Positions 44,629-53,111 of a DNA stretch of 59,230 nt are shown here, in pieces. The position numbers were made by a program, and so were the translations under genes. The DNA is taken from contig DQNS01000039.1 of NCBI GenBank assembly GCA_015659035.1, positions 1 to 59,230 on the forward strand. The letters run 5' to 3'. Every line of letters starts with the position of its first letter. Position 1 is the stretch's first letter. The notes below the pieces were generated by a model, which saw only the letters and a list, made by a program, of their open reading frames with translations, made no database searches and was not told the origin of the DNA. This DNA is from Acidobacteriota bacterium. Its GTDB lineage: Bacteria > Acidobacteriota > Vicinamibacteria > Vicinamibacterales > UBA8438.

Positions 44629-45722
44629 TGCGCGACGCCCTCCGATCGGTCACCCTGGTCGGCGCGGCGCTGGCGGTCGTTGTGGTCGTGGCCGCCTGTA
44701 CCTCGGCCGAAGACGTGGCGCGGGGGGACGATTCTACCGCGGAAGACCCGACCGAGTCGGCCTCGCTCCCTGCACCGACGTTGCACCATCTCCACATCAA
44801 CGCAATCGATCCGGCGCGGTCGCTCGAGTGGTGGCAGACGGTCTGGCCGGCCGGCGAGGTGACCGAGGTGGCGGGGTTTCCCGCCTTCGCCGCCGACGGG
44901 GTCTATCACCTCTACACACAGGTCGAGACACCGGCGCCGGGCGCGTTCGACCCGGCGCTGACTCGGGCGGAGCCGCAGAGCGCGTTCTGGACCACCGGTC
45001 CCAGTACCGACGGGCTGGCGTTCTACGAGCGGCTCACGGCGCTTGACCCCACCGCGGAGCGTTTCGCGTTTCTGCCGGTCTACACCGGTCCCGACGATGA
45101 CGAGGGCGTGCCGCACTCCGGGCTCGCACCGTTCGGAGACCGGCTGTTGACGGTTGCCGAGCTCGAGGCGCTGGAGGGCACACCGCCCGAGCGGGGCCCC
45201 GACAGTCAGGACTTCGGGTATCTCGTCGACCCGGACGGCGTGCTGCTCGAGTTCAACGGCAACGCCGAGACCGCCGATCTCTTCTACGGTCACCTGCACT
45301 TCTGGCACGAGGCGCCGTGGTGCGCGGTGAACTGGTATATCGAGCATCTCGGTGCCGAGGGTATGCTTCGCGACCCGTGCGAGGTCGAGATCGGGCCGGT
45401 CAGCTATCCGACGTTCGTCCCGGCCGGTCAGCTCCGACAGCCGATTGGGGTCGTGCGCCTGGCGAACGCGGGGCTGGCCTGGTATACACGGCAGTGTCGC
45501 GATGGTCGATGTGGTCCGGACGGGGACCAGCCGCTCGTGCCGTCCCGAGGGCAGGTGATGGATCATGTGGGCTTCACCTACCCGGACCTCGACCTGGTCA
45601 TCGCGCACCTCGAGGCGGCGGGGGTGCCGATTCTCGACGGACCGTATCCGTTCGGCGCCGGTCGGGCCGTGCTCATCGAGGATCTCGACGGACTCGCACT
45701 GGAGCTGATCGAAGTGGGTTAG
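44628..45722 (+). CDS. Double VOC (glyoxalase-fold) lipoprotein
   Basis: A 364-residue protein with a lipoprotein signal (VVVVAACTS). Two VOC regions are visible: the first with HLHIN and DPDGVLLEFNG, the second with MDHVGFTYPDLD and LIEDLDGLALELIE, which carry the usual His and Glu metal ligands. VOC proteins include extradiol dioxygenases, glyoxalases and isomerases; which applies is unclear. One-base overlap with the epoxide hydrolase implies one transcript. Confidence 0.82.
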   Translation: MRDALRSVTLVGAALAVVVVVAACTSAEDVARGDDSTAEDPTESASLPAPTLHHLHINAIDPARSLEWWQTVWPAGEVTEVAGFPAFAADGVYHLYTQVETPAPGAFDPALTRAEPQSAFWTTGPSTDGLAFYERLTALDPTAERFAFLPVYTGPDDDEGVPHSGLAPFGDRLLTVAELEALEGTPPERGPDSQDFGYLVDPDGVLLEFNGNAETADLFYGHLHFWHEAPWCAVNWYIEHLGAEGMLRDPCEVEIGPVSYPTFVPAGQLRQPIGVVRLANAGLAWYTRQCRDGRCGPDGDQPLVPSRGQVMDHVGFTYPDLDLVIAHLEAAGVPILDGPYPFGAGRAVLIEDLDGLALELIEVG

Positions 45723-45730
45723 CCCACCTC

Positions 45731-45765
45731 CGCCAAGGCTTCGGCGGACAAGGCCCTTCAGGGCC
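45731..45765. repeat. LRQGFGGQ-type dispersed repeat, copy a
   Basis: CGCCAAGGCTTCGGCGG (45731-45747) is followed by the hairpin GGCCCT-TC-AGGGCC (45752-45765). A second copy of the first part (16 of 17 identical) lies at 50419-50435. In one frame both read LRQGFGGQ. It fills most of the gap between the two VOC genes. Confidence 0.75.
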
Positions 45766-45781
45766 GTGGAGAACATGAACC

Positions 45782-46918
45782 ATGCAATCAGACATCGCTC
45801 GACTGATGACCGCGTACGAGAACGGGCACGTAAGCCGACGCATCTTCCTGGGCTCGTTGGCCGCGCTGGCGGTGGCCGGTTGCAGCCCCGACGGCGGTAT
45901 GAGTACACCCGAGACTTCCACGGATGCACCGGCGCCCTCCGCATCTCTGCAGACGGGGCCTCCGATTCCGGTGCAGGCCATCAATCACATGACACTCAGC
46001 GTGTCGGACCCGGCGCGTTCGCTGGAGTGGTACCAGGGGCTGTTCGGCATGCCGATCGCGGCACGTCAGGCCGAGACGGTGGTGCTCCGGGTCGGGGGTG
46101 GTCCCCAGTTCATGGCGCTGGGCGGCGGTGCGAGCGACAATCCACGCATCACCCATCTGTGTCTCGCGGTGGATGACTTCGACGACGAGCGGATCGTGCG
46201 GATTCTCGGCGAGAACGGTGTCGCGGCGTCGGGCGAGTCCGGCCCGATGCAGTCGCGCGTCAGGATGCGCGGGGAAGCGTTCGGCGGTGCACCTGCGGGT
46301 ACACCCGAGCTCTACTTCGGAGATCCGGACGGGATCGTCATCCAGTTGCAGGACTCGAGCTACTGCGGTGGGGCCGGGCTACTGGGCGAGGGCTGTCTGG
46401 CGACACCGGAGCCGGCACCGAGCGAAGGTCTGCTCGCCGTGGGCGAGTTCAACCATTTCACGCTCTTCGTGACGGACCAGCAGCGATCCATCCAGTTCTA
46501 TCAGGGGCTGTTCGGCATGCCGGTCGACACCTATCAGGGTGCCCTGCCGGTGCTCAGGGTCGGGTCGGGGAACCAGTTCTTGGCCCTGGCTGGTGCCGGC
46601 GGCGGTCCAACCGGCCCCATCATCCACCATGCCAGTCTGACCGTCGACGACTTCGACCCCGACCGTATCCTCGCGGTGCTCGAGGGCTACGGGGTCACGC
46701 CCCGAGGCGACGCGCAAGGTCCGGTAGGTCCGCTGACGTCCTATGTGACCATGCGGATGGAGGACCGCGGTGGCGCGCCGGGTGGCACACCCGAGCTGTA
46801 TTTCACCGACCCGGACGGCATCCTGATCCAGCTCCAGGACGCGCGCTACTGTGGCGGCAACGGCTACCTCGGGGAAGAGTGCGGCACGGTGGAGAACCCG
46901 ACCGGGCGCAACGGGTAG
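45782..46918 (+). CDS. Tat-exported double VOC protein with internal duplication
   Basis: A 378-residue protein with a twin-arginine and lipobox-like leader (SRRIFLGSLAALAVAGCS). Two VOC halves are clearly duplicated: INHMTLSVSDPARSLEWYQG/LFGMP then IQLQDSSYCGG, and FNHFTLFVTDQQRSIQFYQG/LFGMP then IQLQDARYCGG. The usual final Glu metal ligand appears as Gln (IQLQD) in both halves. The protein belongs to an exported run with cupin, epoxide hydrolase and VOC genes. Confidence 0.85.
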   Translation: MQSDIARLMTAYENGHVSRRIFLGSLAALAVAGCSPDGGMSTPETSTDAPAPSASLQTGPPIPVQAINHMTLSVSDPARSLEWYQGLFGMPIAARQAETVVLRVGGGPQFMALGGGASDNPRITHLCLAVDDFDDERIVRILGENGVAASGESGPMQSRVRMRGEAFGGAPAGTPELYFGDPDGIVIQLQDSSYCGGAGLLGEGCLATPEPAPSEGLLAVGEFNHFTLFVTDQQRSIQFYQGLFGMPVDTYQGALPVLRVGSGNQFLALAGAGGGPTGPIIHHASLTVDDFDPDRILAVLEGYGVTPRGDAQGPVGPLTSYVTMRMEDRGGAPGGTPELYFTDPDGILIQLQDARYCGGNGYLGEECGTVENPTGRNG

Positions 46919-46929
46919 AGAAGACCGCC

Positions 46930-48300
46930 ATGTTGACCACGCAGCCACGCTCGCAGCGTCGCCACCGGCTGGCGCTCGTCTTGGGCTGCGCGCTGCTCGC
47001 CGTGACGACCACCCTTGACGGTGCGGACTGGCCCCAGTGGCGCGGCGCCGGTCGGCTGGGGGTGTGGACCGAGACAGGGATTCTCGACCGGTTCCCGGAC
47101 GGCGGGCTCGAGTTCACCTGGCGTGTGCCGATCCGGTCCGGGTTCGCGGGGCCGGCGGTCGCCGACGGACGGGTGTTCGTACTCGACTATCTGGAGAGCC
47201 CGGGGTCGCGGACGATGGACGGCACCGAACGGCTCGTCTGTCTCGACGAGGAGACCGGCGAGACGCTCTGGACGCACGAGTGGCCGACCACCTACCGGAT
47301 GCTGATGTCGACCTACGCGATCGGACCGCGCGCCACCCCGACCGTCGACGGCGACCGTGTCTATGTCGTCGGCGCCACCGGCATGATCCTGTGTCTCGAC
47401 ACCGAGACCGGCGAGGTGGTGTGGCAGATCAACTCGATGGAGGAGTACGGCACCTATGTGCCGGTCTGGGGCGTGTCCAGCTCGGCGCTCATCGAGGGCG
47501 ACACCCTCATCTGCATCGTCGGCGGCGAGCCGGGCGCCAAGGTGATGGCGTTCGACAAGGCTACCGGCACCGAGATCTGGCGGGCGCTGTCGTCAGCCTG
47601 GGAGATGGGCTACGCGCAGCCGATCATCTACGAGGCGGGCGGCGCACGGCAGCTCATCATCTGGCATCCTCAGGCGGTGACCGCCCTGAACCCGGAGACC
47701 GGCGAGACCTACTGGGAAGAGCCGTGGGACGCCCCGTCGGCGCTGACGATCGCCACGCCGGTCAGGAGCGGGCCCTACCTGTTCTTCACGCAGTTCTGGG
47801 CCGGGTCGATGCTGATGCGGTTCAACGAGGACCGGCCGTCTGCCTCGGTCGTCTGGAAACGCGGCGGGAAGAGCCCGTTTCCAGACGAGACCGACGCGCT
47901 CCACTCACAGAACACGACACCGATCATCATCGATGAACACATCTACGGGGTCGACAGCTACGGCGAGCTTCGCGCGCTCGACCTGCTGAGCGGCGAGCGG
48001 CTGTGGACCAGCGACCAGATGACCGTGCAGGCTCGCTGGGGCGCCGCGTTCATGGTGAAGAACGGAGACCGGTTCTTCGTGAACAACGATGCCGAGTTTC
48101 TCATGATCGCGCAGTTCACACCAGAGGGGTACGTGGAGATCGACCGCACGCGGCTGATCGAGCCGACCACCAGCGTGGGCTATGGCGCCCCGCGCAGCTT
48201 CGACCGCGCCGTCAACTGGTCACACCCGGCCTACGCGAATCGCCACATCATCGCGCGGAACGACCACGAGATCGTACGGGCGTCCCTGGCGAAGGAGTAA
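46930..48300 (+). CDS. Exported PQQ-like beta-propeller protein
   Basis: A 456-residue protein with an N-terminal signal (LALVLGCALLAVTTTLDGA) followed by the WPQWRG motif that opens many PQQ-like/BamB-like propellers. Blades carry CLDEETGETLWTHEW, CLDTETGEVVWQI and ALDLLSGERLWTS. It lacks the haem and cupredoxin parts of the other quinoprotein, and many proteins of this subgroup may not bind PQQ. It is eleven bases downstream of the Tat-exported VOC gene. Confidence 0.85.
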   Translation: MLTTQPRSQRRHRLALVLGCALLAVTTTLDGADWPQWRGAGRLGVWTETGILDRFPDGGLEFTWRVPIRSGFAGPAVADGRVFVLDYLESPGSRTMDGTERLVCLDEETGETLWTHEWPTTYRMLMSTYAIGPRATPTVDGDRVYVVGATGMILCLDTETGEVVWQINSMEEYGTYVPVWGVSSSALIEGDTLICIVGGEPGAKVMAFDKATGTEIWRALSSAWEMGYAQPIIYEAGGARQLIIWHPQAVTALNPETGETYWEEPWDAPSALTIATPVRSGPYLFFTQFWAGSMLMRFNEDRPSASVVWKRGGKSPFPDETDALHSQNTTPIIIDEHIYGVDSYGELRALDLLSGERLWTSDQMTVQARWGAAFMVKNGDRFFVNNDAEFLMIAQFTPEGYVEIDRTRLIEPTTSVGYGAPRSFDRAVNWSHPAYANRHIIARNDHEIVRASLAKE

Positions 48301-48346
48301 TCTCGGCGCGAAGGACCCTGACGGAAATAAGTGTGCCACAAGTGTG

Positions 48347-48967
48347 ATGACACGCCTGAGCTGCATCGCGGGTGCCCTCCTCGTCGTCGCGTCGACCACC
48401 CCAGGATGGGCCGGGCAGGGCGAGCCGACGATTCTCCTGCAGGAGACGTTCGACGACAACGGGGCGGGGTGGAAGGAACAGCAGACCACCTGGATCCGGA
48501 GCGGTGTCGAGGACGGCGTCTTCCGCATCACCACGCAGGTGAACCTGCAGCAGACCGTCGTCCGGAACGTGGAGCTGCCCGCCACGGCCGACTTCGACGT
48601 CGAGTGCACGGTCGAGACCCGGCGGGGCAACCCCGAGTGGCCGGTCGGGCTCGTTTGGGGCTACCGGAACCCAGCCAACTTCCTCGAGTTCGTCATCTGG
48701 ATGGACGGACGGTTTCGGATCACCCGCAACGCCTCGCTTGACACACAGTTGCTGGTGCCCGAAACGAAGACCGCCGATCTGCACACCGGGTTCGCCACCA
48801 ACGCGCTGAAGATCTCGCGCCGCGGCGAGCGGCTCCAGTTCTTCGTCAACGGCGCGTGGCAGGGGGAGATCCCGCTCACCGGACCGATCGGGCCCAGTGT
48901 CGGTTTCGTCGTCTGGAACGAGATCGAGGTCCTGTTCGACGATCTCGTCGTTACGGCTCTTGAATGA
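48347..48967 (+). CDS. Exported lectin/LamG-like protein
   Basis: A 206-residue protein with a signal peptide (cleavage near GWAGQ). The mature part resembles concanavalin-like or DUF1080-type jelly rolls: ETFDDNGAGWKE at the start, FDVECTVETRRGNPEWPVG, NFLEFVIW and LQFFVNGAWQGEIPL. These folds usually bind glycans. No catalytic residues are visible. It follows the PQQ-like propeller by 46 bases and is probably the last gene of that run. Confidence 0.75.
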   Translation: MTRLSCIAGALLVVASTTPGWAGQGEPTILLQETFDDNGAGWKEQQTTWIRSGVEDGVFRITTQVNLQQTVVRNVELPATADFDVECTVETRRGNPEWPVGLVWGYRNPANFLEFVIWMDGRFRITRNASLDTQLLVPETKTADLHTGFATNALKISRRGERLQFFVNGAWQGEIPLTGPIGPSVGFVVWNEIEVLFDDLVVTALE

Positions 48968-49153
48968 CACGTATGCCTTGGGTTGGAGCGTCTCTGGGTC
49001 GCCTACCCGGGCTCGAAGGAGTAGCCGCGAGGCTGCCGGGCGACCCCGACGGTGCGAGCGTGGGGCGAAATCGGGCATCGGGCCGCGGGGGCTAGACATC
49101 CCCGCGTGTCACGTACACTTGCTTCACGTGACGATGTCACCCCTAGCGTAGTC

Positions 49154-49897
49154 ATGCTGATGCCGAAGAAACCTGGACGTCTGTCACGCTGGTCGTTGCC
49201 CCTCGCCATCGCCGGCGCCGTCGCTGTGGTGGGGGCGCCGCTCGGGCATCGCGTTGGCGTGCTGCCGCTCGCCATCGCGTTCCTCGTCCTGCTGATTGGT
49301 GTCCTGCTCTCGCTCGTCGTGCTGCCGGTCGCGGTGACAAGACTGGTGCGGGGCCGTGACGCGCCGGGGAGTCGCCGGCCGGTCATGGGGGCCGCGGCGA
49401 TTTCGGCCGTAACCGGGCTGTGGCCGCTGTTGATGGTGCTGTCCGCGCTTGGGTTGCCGGCCATCCACGACATCACCACCGATCTCGACGCCCCCCCACG
49501 GTTCGACGCCATGGTGCCGTTGCGCGCCGATGCGGCGAACTCGCTTGAGCATGGAGGGCCGGACGTGGCCGCCGCCCAGCGGGCGGCGTATCCGGACATC
49601 GAGACCCTGGTCCTCGGCCACCCGCCCGACCGGGTCGTCGAGCTGGCTCGCGAGACCGCGGAGGCGATGGGGTGGGAGATCGTAGCGGTCGACACCGACG
49701 CGGGCCGGGTGGAGTCGACGGACACGACCCCCTGGTTCGGCTTCAAAGACGACATCGTCGTCCGGGTTCGCCCGGCCACTGGCGGCGCGCGAGTCGACGT
49801 GAGGTCGGTCTCTCGCGTGGGTCGCGGTGATCTCGGTGCCAACGCGGCTCGAATAAGAGAGTTCCTCGCACGGCTCCGGGCGGCCTCAGCCGACTAG
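49154..49897 (+). CDS. DUF1499 membrane protein
   Basis: A 247-residue protein with three to four N-terminal membrane helices (about residues 12-30, 33-60 and 80-105) and a C-terminal DUF1499 domain (AYPDIETLVL, FGFKDDIVVRVRP, VDVRSVSRVGRGDLGANAAR). The function of DUF1499 is unknown. The start is uncertain: ATG at 49154 or 49160 lacks a clear ribosome site, and upstream GTG codons are possible. The 186 bases before it show nothing else. Confidence 0.8.
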   Translation: MLMPKKPGRLSRWSLPLAIAGAVAVVGAPLGHRVGVLPLAIAFLVLLIGVLLSLVVLPVAVTRLVRGRDAPGSRRPVMGAAAISAVTGLWPLLMVLSALGLPAIHDITTDLDAPPRFDAMVPLRADAANSLEHGGPDVAAAQRAAYPDIETLVLGHPPDRVVELARETAEAMGWEIVAVDTDAGRVESTDTTPWFGFKDDIVVRVRPATGGARVDVRSVSRVGRGDLGANAARIREFLARLRAASAD

Positions 49898-50006
49898 AGG
49901 GAACCGCCGGGGGCATGTGGAGACTTTCGCCGGCCAGTCTCGTCCATCCACTATCACTCTGCGCGAAAGCGGGGCAGAATAGGCGGGTTGCCAGGTTGGT
50001 TGACGA

Positions 50007-50346
50007 ATGCAGTGCAAGACGGAACGGCTCGTCGGTGGCGTCGTGGTCCTGGAAATCGGTGCCGAGGGTCTGGGTGACATCAGTACGGATGTGACGGGCC
50101 GGATCAGGGATCTCGCCGATGAGGGCCGCACCAAGTTCCTGCTCGACCTCTCCGGCGTCTCGTCGCTCGACAGCCATGGTTTCGGCGATCTGATCGTCGG
50201 TCAGCAGGCGGCCGCCCGGGTCTGGCGCACGCGTGGCGCTCTGCCGCGTCCATGCGTATGTCGCGGAGCCACTCCGCGTCATGAACGTGGTCGACCTATT
50301 CGACGTCTTGGAGTCAGAGCAGGATGCCCTGCAGGGCTTCGCGTGA
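50007..50346 (+). pseudogene. STAS-domain anti-sigma-factor antagonist, frameshifted
   Basis: The first frame reads a normal STAS start (VVVLEIGAEGLGDISTDV) and the core LLDLSGVSSLDSHGFGDLIV with the serine that is usually phosphorylated. Near 50205-50221, in a GC-rich GCGGCCGCCCGGG stretch, the homology moves by one base. It continues as SGARVALCRVHAYVAEPLRV and VVDLFDVLESEQDALQGFA to a stop at 50346. The restored protein would be about 113 residues, normal for the family. The unshifted product has an unrelated tail. This could be a real mutation or an assembly error. Confidence 0.8.
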
Positions 50347-50410
50347 CGACCTCTGGGGGCGCCGCCGCCCGCCGATCTCGCGCAGGTGAACCAGAAGCCG
50401 GCGAAGCCCT

Positions 50411-50472
50411 CCCGCCTGCGCCAAGGCTTTGGCGGGCAGGCCGGCTTCCCCCTGTGCCTCCTGTCTCCTGAC
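50411..50472. repeat. LRQGFGGQ-type repeat and CTCCTGTCTCCTG-type repeat side by side
   Basis: CCCGCCTGCGCCAAGGCTTT followed by GGCGGGCAGG (50411-50440) matches the copy at 45731. It is followed at once by CCCCTGTGCCTCCTGTCTCC (50450-50469), a member of the 32101-32138 family. Together they fill the gap upstream of the UbiD gene. Confidence 0.7.
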
Positions 50473-50480
50473 GGCTTCGT

Positions 50481-52280
50481 ATGTCCTTCCCCGACCTGCG
50501 TGCCTTCCTGGATCGGCTCAGACGCGATCGTGACCTCGTCGAGATCACCGCGCCGGTCGCCCGGTCGCTCGAGGCCGCCGAGATCCATCGTCGGGTCGTG
50601 GCCGCGAGTGGGCCGGCGTTGCTGTTCTCGAACGTCGGCGACGCCGACTTTCCGCTCGTCACCAACCTGTTCGGGACCGCGCGCCGCGCCGAGCTGGCAT
50701 TTGGCGAGCGGCCACAGCGGCTGATCCGCCGGCTGGTCGAGTTGGTCGAGACGGCGTTGCCGCCGACAGCGGCCACGCTGTGGAGCGCGCGCGACCTCAC
50801 GGCCGAGCTGTTCCGGGTCGGGGTCCGCCGCGTACGCCGTGGCCCGGTGACCGACGTCGTGACCGACGACGTGCGGCTGGACCGGCTCCCGGCGATGACG
50901 ACCTGGCCGGAGGACGCCGGGCCGTTCATCACCCTGCCGCTCGTCTTCACCGAGCATCCCGATGGACGCGGCCACAACCTCGGGATCTATCGCCTGCAGA
51001 TCCACGATGCGCGCACCACCGGCATGCACTGGCAGATCGCCAAGGGAGGCGGATTCCACTACGACGTGGCCCAGACCCACGGCACCGCCCTGCCGGTGAC
51101 CGTCTTTCTGGGTGGACCACCGGCGTTGATCCTGTCGGCCGTCGCGCCGTTGCCGGAGAACGTGCCGGAGCTGATCCTGGCGTCGCTCATCGCCGGAGCG
51201 CGGTTGCGGCTGGTCGAGGGAGTCGGGCCGCATCCGTTGGTGGCCGGCGCCGAGTTCGCGCTGATCGGGTCGGTGCCGCCATGGGAGCGGCAACCCGAAG
51301 GGCCGTTCGGCGACCACTACGGCTACTACTCGCTGCGTCACGACTACCCGGTGTTTCAGGTCAGCCGGATGGCCCGCCGTCACGACGCGATCTATCCGGC
51401 GACCGTGGTCGGGAAGCCGCGCCAGGAAGACTTCTTCATCGGCGACCGGTTGCAGGAGCTGTTGTCGCCGCTCTTCCCGCTGGTGATGCCGGCGGTCGAG
51501 CAGCTCTGGGCGTATGGCGAGACGGGCTACCACTCGCTCTCGGCCGCCGTGGTCAAGCAGCGTTACGCCCGCGAGGCGATGGCTGGCGCGTTCCGGATCC
51601 TCGGCGAGGGGCAGCTCTCGCTGACGAAATTTCTGCTGGTCACCGACCAACCGGTCGACCTGAAGAACTTCCCGGCCACGCTCGAACATCTGCTGGCGCG
51701 GACGAACCCCGAGACCGACCTCTACGTCTTCTCCCACCTGTCGATGGACACGCTCGACTACACCGGGCCGGAGGTAAACCGGGGCTCGAAGGGCGTGTGG
51801 CTGGGGCTGGGCGACCCGGTGCGGGACCTGCCGGGCGAGTTTACGGCCGCCGAGCTGCCGCAGGGAGTTCACGAGGTCCGGGTCTTCTGTCGGGGCTGTC
51901 TCGTGGTGGGTGGACCGTCGTTCGCCGTTGACCCGGACGCGGCGGCACGGGTCGCGTCGCACCCGGCTTTTGCCGGTTGGCCGCTGGTGGTCATGACCGA
52001 CGAGCCGGCCCGGGCCGCGAAAAGCGCGATGAACTTTCTGTGGACCACCTTTACACGGTTCGAGCCGGCCGCCGACATCCACGCCGCCCAGACCCGCGTC
52101 ATCCGCAACCACCTCGTCTACACGCCGCCCATTGTGATCGACGCACGGCTGCCGCCGTCGTTTCCGGCCGAGCTCAGCTGCCGTCCCGACATCGCCGTGA
52201 AGGTTTCCGACCGCTGGCGCGAGTATTTTCCGGATGGCGGTGTGGAGATGGGAGACGCCGAGCGCGGGCATTTGGACTGA
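50481..52280 (+). CDS. UbiD-family prenylated-FMN-dependent decarboxylase
   Basis: A 599-residue protein of the UbiD/Fdc1/AroY family. The conserved catalytic Arg171 (NLGIYRLQ) and the E273-GPFG-D278 pair match the R-E-D/E network of these enzymes, which use prenylated FMN to (de)carboxylate unsaturated or aromatic acids. Length is somewhat above the 490-residue bacterial UbiD and nearer the aromatic-acid type. No UbiX gene for the cofactor is in the window. Substrate could be 4-hydroxy-3-polyprenylbenzoate or another aromatic acid. Confidence 0.92.
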   Translation: MSFPDLRAFLDRLRRDRDLVEITAPVARSLEAAEIHRRVVAASGPALLFSNVGDADFPLVTNLFGTARRAELAFGERPQRLIRRLVELVETALPPTAATLWSARDLTAELFRVGVRRVRRGPVTDVVTDDVRLDRLPAMTTWPEDAGPFITLPLVFTEHPDGRGHNLGIYRLQIHDARTTGMHWQIAKGGGFHYDVAQTHGTALPVTVFLGGPPALILSAVAPLPENVPELILASLIAGARLRLVEGVGPHPLVAGAEFALIGSVPPWERQPEGPFGDHYGYYSLRHDYPVFQVSRMARRHDAIYPATVVGKPRQEDFFIGDRLQELLSPLFPLVMPAVEQLWAYGETGYHSLSAAVVKQRYAREAMAGAFRILGEGQLSLTKFLLVTDQPVDLKNFPATLEHLLARTNPETDLYVFSHLSMDTLDYTGPEVNRGSKGVWLGLGDPVRDLPGEFTAAELPQGVHEVRVFCRGCLVVGGPSFAVDPDAAARVASHPAFAGWPLVVMTDEPARAAKSAMNFLWTTFTRFEPAADIHAAQTRVIRNHLVYTPPIVIDARLPPSFPAELSCRPDIAVKVSDRWREYFPDGGVEMGDAERGHLD

Positions 52281-52354
52281 GTCGCCGGTTGGACAACAGG
52301 AGGAAGTCAACGGGTACCGTCAACCGTGGGTTCCGCGTGGTGAGGGGGGAACTG

Positions 52355-52849
52355 GTGTCGATTCGTCACGCGGCGTGTGTGGCGTCGGTCGTTGTCGTGA
52401 CGCTGGTGGTTGCGCCGGCGCGAGCATCCCAGCCGGACATCGAGCGCGAGAATCTCACCGGTATCCGTGAGGTCAATGTCGTCGTCGAGGACCTGGCAGA
52501 GGACGCCGAGGCGGCCGGTTTGACCCGTCGCGCCCTGCTCACCGCGGTCGAGCGACAGCTGGAGACGCGGGGGGTGCCGCAGGGGAGCTCCCGGCAGGGA
52601 GCGGACCTCTACATCAACGTCGCCACCCATCAGGGGACAACCGGGCTCTACGCCTACTACGCCCGGGTGTCGGTGCAACAGCTGGCGACCATCGAGGGGA
52701 ACCAGCTGCGGTCCCTCGTCGACACCTGGGCCAGGGCGAGTCTCGGAGCAGTCGGTGCTGCGAACTTGTCGCAGGTCGAACAGGTGGTGATGCAGCTCGT
52801 CGACCTGTTCTGCGACGACTACTTCGAGGTCAACGACCGGGTGCGGTGA
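52355..52849 (+). CDS. Exported hypothetical protein
   Basis: A 164-residue protein starting at GTG after AGGGGGGA. A signal peptide (VASVVVVTLVVAPARA) is followed by a mixed domain with VNVVVEDLAEDAEAAGL and YINVATHQGTTGLYAYYARV. It resembles small exported proteins of the DUF4410/lipoprotein-assembly kind only in overall shape; no family is firmly recognised. It follows the UbiD gene by 74 bases. The 262-base gap after it holds a 72-codon open frame without recognisable homology. Confidence 0.65.
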   Translation: MSIRHAACVASVVVVTLVVAPARASQPDIERENLTGIREVNVVVEDLAEDAEAAGLTRRALLTAVERQLETRGVPQGSSRQGADLYINVATHQGTTGLYAYYARVSVQQLATIEGNQLRSLVDTWARASLGAVGAANLSQVEQVVMQLVDLFCDDYFEVNDRVR

Positions 52850-53111
52850 GCGCCGCCGCCGCCCACGCCGCCGGTTGGGGATGAGGCGGGCGGGGACACC
52901 ACGCTGCCACAGCCGTAGGCATCCCGATGACGCACCCCAGGCCGTCGACGAGCGAGTGCGAGTGGCCACGACACACGGCGTCGGTTCCACTGTGACGAGG
53001 AGAGCTCATGAGATCCTAACCTGCCCGATCTGCACCACATCGCGCCCTCGCACTGCGCCTTTCAGCAGCGTCGCGACGCCTCGGGCAGGCTAGGCGGAGT
53101 ACAGTGCGCCG

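Noticed and set aside
49743-52310. 855-codon minus-strand open frame opposite UbiD and the STAS remnant
   Set aside because: Antisense shadow; no domain, and it spans two separate plus-strand genes.
52875-53093. 72-codon plus-strand open frame before the HemY-like gene
   Set aside because: It contains CPICTTSRP but no family match, ribosome site or signal; too short to support as a gene.
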